In this document: one piece after another, positions 59,783 to 64,000 of the stretch
Numbering within the stretch: position 1 is the first letter of the stretch
How the letters are laid out: each line of letters opens with the position of its first letter
Origin: JAFGAV01 sp041479055
Lineage (GTDB): Bacteria; Acidobacteriota; Aminicenantia; Aminicenantales; JAFGAV01
Reading direction: 5' to 3'
Assembly: GCA_963702835.1 (NCBI GenBank)
Contig: OY969762.1
Span: 2,666,001 to 2,730,000, forward strand
DNA length: 64,000 nt
Translations under genes and position numbers: made by a program
Notes under the pieces: generated by a model
The model's input: only the letters and a program-made list of their open reading frames with translations
Told to the model about the DNA's origin: nothing
The model's database searches: none

Positions 59783-61249
59783 ATGGACACCGCACTGCGC
59801 GTTCTGTTCGTCACGCCCGAGGCCTCGCCCCTGGCCATCTCCGGCGAGCTGGCCGATTTCGCCGGCTCCCTGCCCAAGTATCTCCGCCTCCTGGGCGCAG
59901 AAGTGTCCCTTATCCTGCCCCGCTACAGGTGTTCGGAGATCGAATCTCTCCGGGTCGAGCCCGTCCTGCGCGAATTATGGGTGCCGCTGGGGAGCGAGAA
60001 AATCAAGGCCTCGGTATGGAAGACGGAGGCCGGCGGGCATTTGGTTTATCTCGTCGACTACCCTAAATACTTCGGACGCGAGAGGATCTACGGATCATCC
60101 CGGGAAGAATATCCGGATAACGACGAACGTTTCATCTTTTTCAACCGGGCCGTGCTGGAGTTCCTGGTCCAATCGGGGCTGGAGGTCGATGTCCTCCATT
60201 GCCACAATTGGCCGGCCGCCCTCATCCCGGTTTTCCTCAAGACTCATTACGCCGAGACCGAGGCTCTGCGCGGCGTGGCCACCGTCTTCACCCTGCACAA
60301 TGCCGCTTACCAAGGCCGTTTCCCGGCCGAGACGCTGGCCCTGACCGGGCTGGGCTGGGATCTTTTCGCCAGCCGCCGTGTATCCTTCAACGGCCAGTTC
60401 AATTTTCTCAAGGCCGGCGCGGCCTTTTCCGACGTCCTGAACACGGTCAGCTCGGCTTATAAGCGCGAGATCCTGACCAGCAAGGAGATGGGCCTGGCCG
60501 AGATCCTCAAGGCCCGGGCCGGTCGGTTCTCCAGCATCCGCAACGGCATCGACCTGGAGGCTTGGAACCCCGAGGCCGACCCCTTCATCGCCGCTCCGTT
60601 CTCGGCGGCCGACACCTCGGGCAAGGCGGCCTGCAAGAAAAGCCTGATGGAAGAATTCGGCCTGACCCCCGGCCAGAGTGCGCCCCTGCTGGGCCTGGTC
60701 ACCCATCTGACTCTGCTCAAAGGGCTGGACCTTGTGCTGGAAACGGCCGCCGGCATCATGGAAATGGGCTACACAATCGTCCTGGCCGGGGCGGGCGAGG
60801 AGCGGTACATCCAGGCTCTGAACAAGCTTAAGAAAGCGCATCCCCACAGCCTGGGCCTCCGCTTCGAAATGAGCCCGGCCCTCTGCCATAAGGTCATCGC
60901 CGGCTCGGACATGATCCTCATTCCTTCCCGCGATGAGCCCTGCGGCCTCAATCAGTTCTACGGGTTCCGCTACGGGACCGTGCCCGTGGTCAGGGCGGTG
61001 GGCGGGCTTAGGGAGACGGTCCGGCCCTTCCGGCCGGCCTCCGGAGAAGGGAACGGTTTTGTTTTTCACCGGTATTCGGGGCGGGCCTTGTTGCAGGCGC
61101 TCCTCCGGGCGCGGGACTGCTACCGCCGGCCGGAGTGCTGGTCCAGGATTATGAACGCCGGCTTCGGGGAACATCCGTCCTGGGAGGAGGCCGCCCAAAA
61201 ATATCTGAAGCTATACCGGGTCGCTCTCAATTTGCGCCGAGGGGAGTGA
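59783..61249 (+). CDS. glgA: Glycogen/starch synthase-like GT5 glycosyltransferase
   Basis: Extends alpha-1,4-glucan from a nucleotide-glucose. 488 aa GT-B fold. The N-terminal domain begins VLFVTPEASPLAISGELADFA; the family KxGGL motif, whose Lys contacts ADP-glucose, reads ISGEL here, so Lys and one Gly are replaced. The C-terminal domain is standard (SRDEPCGLNQFYGFRYGTVP, VVRAVGGLRET). Activity may be altered or the donor changed. The leader is too short for a clear ribosome site. trxA follows by 1 base. The name is by family; function is less certain because of the motif change. Confidence 0.8.
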   Translation: MDTALRVLFVTPEASPLAISGELADFAGSLPKYLRLLGAEVSLILPRYRCSEIESLRVEPVLRELWVPLGSEKIKASVWKTEAGGHLVYLVDYPKYFGRERIYGSSREEYPDNDERFIFFNRAVLEFLVQSGLEVDVLHCHNWPAALIPVFLKTHYAETEALRGVATVFTLHNAAYQGRFPAETLALTGLGWDLFASRRVSFNGQFNFLKAGAAFSDVLNTVSSAYKREILTSKEMGLAEILKARAGRFSSIRNGIDLEAWNPEADPFIAAPFSAADTSGKAACKKSLMEEFGLTPGQSAPLLGLVTHLTLLKGLDLVLETAAGIMEMGYTIVLAGAGEERYIQALNKLKKAHPHSLGLRFEMSPALCHKVIAGSDMILIPSRDEPCGLNQFYGFRYGTVPVVRAVGGLRETVRPFRPASGEGNGFVFHRYSGRALLQALLRARDCYRRPECWSRIMNAGFGEHPSWEEAAQKYLKLYRVALNLRRGE

Positions 61250-61250
61250 C

Positions 61251-61574
61251 ATGGCCGGCCTGATCGATGTCTCCGACCGAAATTTCGAAGCAGAAGTCGT
61301 GCGGGCCGAAAAGCCCGTGCTGGTGGATTTCTGGGCGGCCTGGTGCATGCCCTGCAAGGCCCTGGGCATCATGCTGGAAAAGATCGCCGACGAATATCAA
61401 GACAAGCTTAAGATAGTCAAGTTCAACGTGGACGAAAACAAGGACGTGCCGGCCAAGTACGGCGTAAGGGGCCTGCCCACCATTCTCCTTTTCAAATCCG
61501 GCCAGGTCTTGGAGACGCTGGTGGGCTCCCAGTCCAAATCCGCCATCCTCCAGGCGATAAGCAAGATTCTATGA
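61251..61574 (+). CDS. trxA: Thioredoxin with WCMPC active site
   Basis: 107 aa. Thioredoxin fold with VLVDFWAAWCMPCKALG, KFNVDENKDVPAKYGVRGLP and the cis-Pro in RGLPTILLFKSG. The active site is Cys-Met-Pro-Cys, not the usual Cys-Gly-Pro-Cys, which should shift its redox potential. GAGGGGAGTG precedes the ATG. The reductase gene trxB lies 165 bases downstream beyond a structured repeat. Confidence 0.93.
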   Translation: MAGLIDVSDRNFEAEVVRAEKPVLVDFWAAWCMPCKALGIMLEKIADEYQDKLKIVKFNVDENKDVPAKYGVRGLPTILLFKSGQVLETLVGSQSKSAILQAISKIL

Positions 61575-61613
61575 AATGATCATAGAATGCATCTCCGTCA
61601 CAGCGGATTATGT

Positions 61614-61704
61614 GGAGGGGTGGCACGGCGGAGGGGCTCCCCACCCGCGCGCAGCTTTGCGAGCACGGATGGGGAGGAGCCGTGACAGGACCCCTCCTCT
61701 TTTT
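61614..61704 (+). repeat. Dispersed structured hairpin element, copy 2 (terminator-like)
   Basis: Stems GGAGGGGT (61614-61621)/ACCCCTCC (61690-61697), CACGGC (61624-61629)/GCCGTG (61679-61684), CTCCCCA (61637-61643)/TGGGGAG (61670-61676), apical CGCA/TGCG (61650-61661), then TCTTTTT. In this copy it lies sense to trxA and trxB and could terminate trxA transcription. It is related to 10748-10835 with compensatory substitutions. Confidence 0.75.
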
Positions 61705-61739
61705 AATAGTCGGAAACTGACTAAGGAGATGCGTCTATC

Positions 61740-62678
61740 ATGAACGGGCCGTACGATGTCATCATCCTGGGCGCCGGTCCGGCCGGATTGGCCGCGGCCA
61801 TCTACACCGGCCGGGCCCGGCTCCAGACCCTCGTCCTGGAAAGGGGCTTACCCGGCGGCCAGATCCTGCTCACCGAACATATTGAGAATTATCCCGGCTT
61901 TCCAGACGGGATGGCGCCCTTCGACCTCATGGACCGTTTCCGGCAGCAGGCCGAGAAGTTCGGGGCCAGGATCGAGATGGAGGAGGTCCAAGCCTTACGC
62001 CAGGAACAGCCCTATTGGGTGGTGACGGGCGACAGCGGCGAGTATCGGGCCAGGGCGGTCATCATCGCCACGGGCGCCTCTTACCGCCGTTTGGGCCTGC
62101 CCCATGAGGGGAAGCTGACGGGCAGAGGAATCTCCTACTGCGCCACTTGCGACGGCGCCTTCTTCCGGGACAAGCCCATTGCTGTCGTCGGCGGAGGGGA
62201 CAATGCCCTGACTGAAGCCCAGTTCTTGACCCGCTTCGTCTCCAAGCTGTATCTCCTCCACCGCCGGAGCGAGTTCCGGGCTATCCGCATCCTCCAGGAG
62301 CGGGTCCTGGCCAATCCCAAGATCGAGGTTCGCTGGGACACGGTTGTGGAAACCATCCTGGGCGAGGACAAGCTGGAGTCCTTACGGCTGCGCAACGTCC
62401 GGACCGGCGACCTTTCGGACTTGAAGGTCGAGGGCCTGTTTATCTCCATCGGCATGAGCCCCGCCAGCGGACTGGTCAAGGACATCGTCGCCCTTAATCA
62501 ATGGGGGGAGGTCAAGGTCAATCAGAAAATGGCCACCAGCGTGCCGGGCCTGTTCGCCGCGGGAGATGTGTGCGATGCCTGCCCCAAGCAAGTGATCACT
62601 TCGGCCGGGACCGGAGTGACGGCCGCCCTGGCCGTGGACGAGTATCTTCAGGGTCTGATGGATAAGGAACAGGATTAG
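61740..62678 (+). CDS. trxB: Thioredoxin reductase
   Basis: 312 aa low-molecular-weight NADPH-dependent flavoenzyme. FAD site VIILGAGPAGLAAAIYTGRA, redox pair in GISYCATCDGAFFRDK, NADP-binding AVVGGGDNALTEAQFL with HRRSEFRA, and the late FAD motif VPGLFAAGDVCDACPKQVIT. AAGGAGATG lies upstream of the ATG. It meets lpxD tail-to-tail 17 bases later. Confidence 0.96.
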   Translation: MNGPYDVIILGAGPAGLAAAIYTGRARLQTLVLERGLPGGQILLTEHIENYPGFPDGMAPFDLMDRFRQQAEKFGARIEMEEVQALRQEQPYWVVTGDSGEYRARAVIIATGASYRRLGLPHEGKLTGRGISYCATCDGAFFRDKPIAVVGGGDNALTEAQFLTRFVSKLYLLHRRSEFRAIRILQERVLANPKIEVRWDTVVETILGEDKLESLRLRNVRTGDLSDLKVEGLFISIGMSPASGLVKDIVALNQWGEVKVNQKMATSVPGLFAAGDVCDACPKQVITSAGTGVTAALAVDEYLQGLMDKEQD

Positions 62679-62695
62679 CCGGCCGCCGGGATAGC

Positions 62696-63754
62696 TTATT
62701 TTTTTTCCGGTTTCTTTCCTTCCAGTTCGTCCACCCGTGCTCGCAGCCGCCTGACCTCTTTGATGAGCTCGTGAAGCTGCGGGAGGGAAGCCCACACCTT
62801 GCGCCATTCGCCGATGTCGAGGTGCGGGCTGCCGGCCACGAAGGAGCGCGGCGGGATGTTTTTAGTCACGCCGGACTTGGCGGCGATGACGGTTTCATCC
62901 CCCACTTCTACATGATCGGCGATGCCCACCTGACCGGACAGGATGACCCGCCGGCCGATCTTGGAGCTGCCGGCGATGCCTACCTGCCCGGCCAGGATGC
63001 TGTGGGGACCGACCTCGACGTTGTGGGCCACCTGGACCAAGTTGTCGATCTTGGTGCCCCGGCGGATGATCGTCTGCCCCAGGGCGGCCCGGTCGATGGC
63101 CGTGTTGGCGCCCACCTCCACGTCGTCCTCGATGAGGACCGTGCCTTTTTGGGGAATCTTGATGTGGGAGCCGTCCTCGGCCGGCAAGTAGCCGAACCCG
63201 TCCGACCCGACCACGGCGCCGTTGTGCAGGATGACCCGGTCGCCCAGGACCACGCCTTCGCGGAGCGAAACGTGGGAATGAAGAAGGCAATCCCGGCCGA
63301 CCTTCACTTTGGGATAAACGGCGACCAGGGGAAAGAGGACCGTCCCGTCGCCGATCTCGGCCTCATCGCCGATGACCGACAGAGCGCCGACCGATACGGC
63401 CTTCCCGATTCTGGCCGAGGCGGAAACAACGGCCAGGGGATGGATGCCCGGGCCGGGCCGGTATGGCTTCCAGAGAAGCTCCACGGCCCGGATGAATGTC
63501 AGGTGAGGATTGGCCGAGCGAAGGACCGGGATCCGGCTGAACCGAAAATCCAGAGGAAGGATGACCGCCGCGGCACGGCTAGCCTCCAGAAGGGGCAGCA
63601 ATTTCGGCTTGGACAGGAAGACCAGGTCGCCGGGGCCGGCGTTTTCCAGGCCGGCCGCGCCGCTGACCTCGGCCTCTCCGTCGCCCTCGAAGGGGCAGTC
63701 GAGCAGGCGGGCCAAGTCCTTGACCTTGAGACGGGGCGGTTTTGATTCAGGCAT
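62696..63754 (-). CDS. lpxD: UDP-3-O-(3-hydroxyacyl)glucosamine N-acyltransferase
   Basis: Third step of lipid A synthesis; its presence indicates an outer membrane with lipopolysaccharide. 352 aa: N-terminal uridine-binding domain (GLENAGPGDLVFLSKPKLLP), left-handed beta-helix of hexapeptide repeats, catalytic His in KIDNLVQVAHNVEVG (about residue 240), and a C-terminal helix (LHELIKEVRRLRARVDELEG). The start overlaps the upstream yihY-like stop by 8 bases. No other lpx gene is in the window. Confidence 0.95.
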   Translation of the reverse strand: MPESKPPRLKVKDLARLLDCPFEGDGEAEVSGAAGLENAGPGDLVFLSKPKLLPLLEASRAAAVILPLDFRFSRIPVLRSANPHLTFIRAVELLWKPYRPGPGIHPLAVVSASARIGKAVSVGALSVIGDEAEIGDGTVLFPLVAVYPKVKVGRDCLLHSHVSLREGVVLGDRVILHNGAVVGSDGFGYLPAEDGSHIKIPQKGTVLIEDDVEVGANTAIDRAALGQTIIRRGTKIDNLVQVAHNVEVGPHSILAGQVGIAGSSKIGRRVILSGQVGIADHVEVGDETVIAAKSGVTKNIPPRSFVAGSPHLDIGEWRKVWASLPQLHELIKEVRRLRARVDELEGKKPEKK

Positions 63755-64000
63755 GGGATTCCTGCATTCGTTCGTTCAGGACGGCCGCCAGCTCCGCTGC
63801 CCAGAGGAGGATGAGCATCGAACAAGAGATCCAGATGAGAAAAAATATGATGGAGGCCAGAGTGCCCTCCAGAAACTTGGACAGGACGGCGCCGATGGCC
63901 GAAAGATGGGCGACGTAAAAAGCGAAAATCCTCTTGAACACTTCCCACAGCACCGCCCCCACGGCGGCGGCGATGAGCGCGGCCCGAGTGCGGACTTTGA
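63747..64000 (-). CDS. YihY/UPF0761-family membrane protein, C-terminal fragment (cut by window end)
   Basis: The frame is open to the window edge, so the start lies beyond 64000. Visible part: VRTRAALIAAAVGAVLWEVF, the FAFYVAHLSAIGAVLSKFLE segment and a last membrane span IIFFLIWISCSMLILLWAAE followed by LAAVL. These are hallmarks of the YihY family, once called RNase BN by mistake. The function of YihY proteins is unsettled. lpxD begins within its last codons. Confidence 0.8.
   Translation of the reverse strand, partial: KVRTRAALIAAAVGAVLWEVFKRIFAFYVAHLSAIGAVLSKFLEGTLASIIFFLIWISCSMLILLWAAELAAVLNERMQESHA

Overview
This 64 kb window is a GC-rich chromosomal segment from a Gram-negative-type (diderm) bacterium. 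LpxD (lipid A) indicates an outer membrane. The housekeeping set is bacterial: DnaE, RNase Y with YmdB, ZapA, Dxs/IspA and IF3-L35-L20-PheST. An archaeal-type phosphoglycerate mutase, a NapH/NapG-like ferredoxin with a DUF362 protein, and a COG2403-type GTPase beside carbamate kinase suggest an uncultured Acidobacteriota/Aminicenantota-like lineage. That placement is inference from gene content; there is no rRNA to settle it. I see no insertion sequence, prophage or CRISPR array.

Layout. 1-5.0 kb: end of fabF, etfBA and a secreted M28 peptidase. 5.1-6.9 kb: a tandem duplication of a promoter plus a secreted IPT/TIG-like gene. 6.9-12.1 kb (minus): NapHG-like ferredoxin, DUF362 protein, amidase and apgM. 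12.2-16.9 kb: an accessory region with lower GC, holding a coiled-coil membrane protein, a secreted EF-hand protein, a trypsin-like protease, a stand-alone protein resembling that protease's N-terminal domain, a PIN/Phd toxin-antitoxin pair and an AT-rich gene-free stretch. 16.9-25.6 kb: guaA-dnaE, nadE, bacterioferritin and a retropepsin-PDZ protein. 25.8-34.7 kb: degenerate receiver-valS, then birA-coaX-hypothetical-rnr-orphan SelB C-terminal protein-membrane protein in tight succession. 34.7-37.5 kb: GH36-like glycosidase with a likely frameshift in its signal peptide.

37.6-43.9 kb (minus): an operon of COG2403 GTPase, arcC, argF and a 727-aa unknown protein, then a 45-aa basic protein behind a YfcE-like phosphodiesterase. 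43.9-51.2 kb: a 262-nt rod-like inverted-repeat structure (candidate RNA), tRNA-Val(GAC), a structured leader, thrS-infC-rpmI-rplT-pheS-pheT, and a ZapB-like/ZapA pair. infC starts with ATT; pheS carries a one-base frameshift. 51.2-64 kb: rny-ymdB-xseA-xseB-ispA-dxs-tlyA-nadK, glgA-trxA, trxB, then on the minus strand the start of yihY (truncated by the window) and lpxD.

Most promising novel signals: the 262-nt rod structure upstream of tRNA-Val; two copies (10.75 and 61.6 kb) of a hairpin element with compensatory base changes; the protease/pro-domain cassette at 12-15.6 kb; the orphan SelB C-terminal protein; a palindrome-containing promoter shared by two separate genes; and several genes whose -10 box lies almost on the start codon, suggesting leaderless or near-leaderless transcripts.
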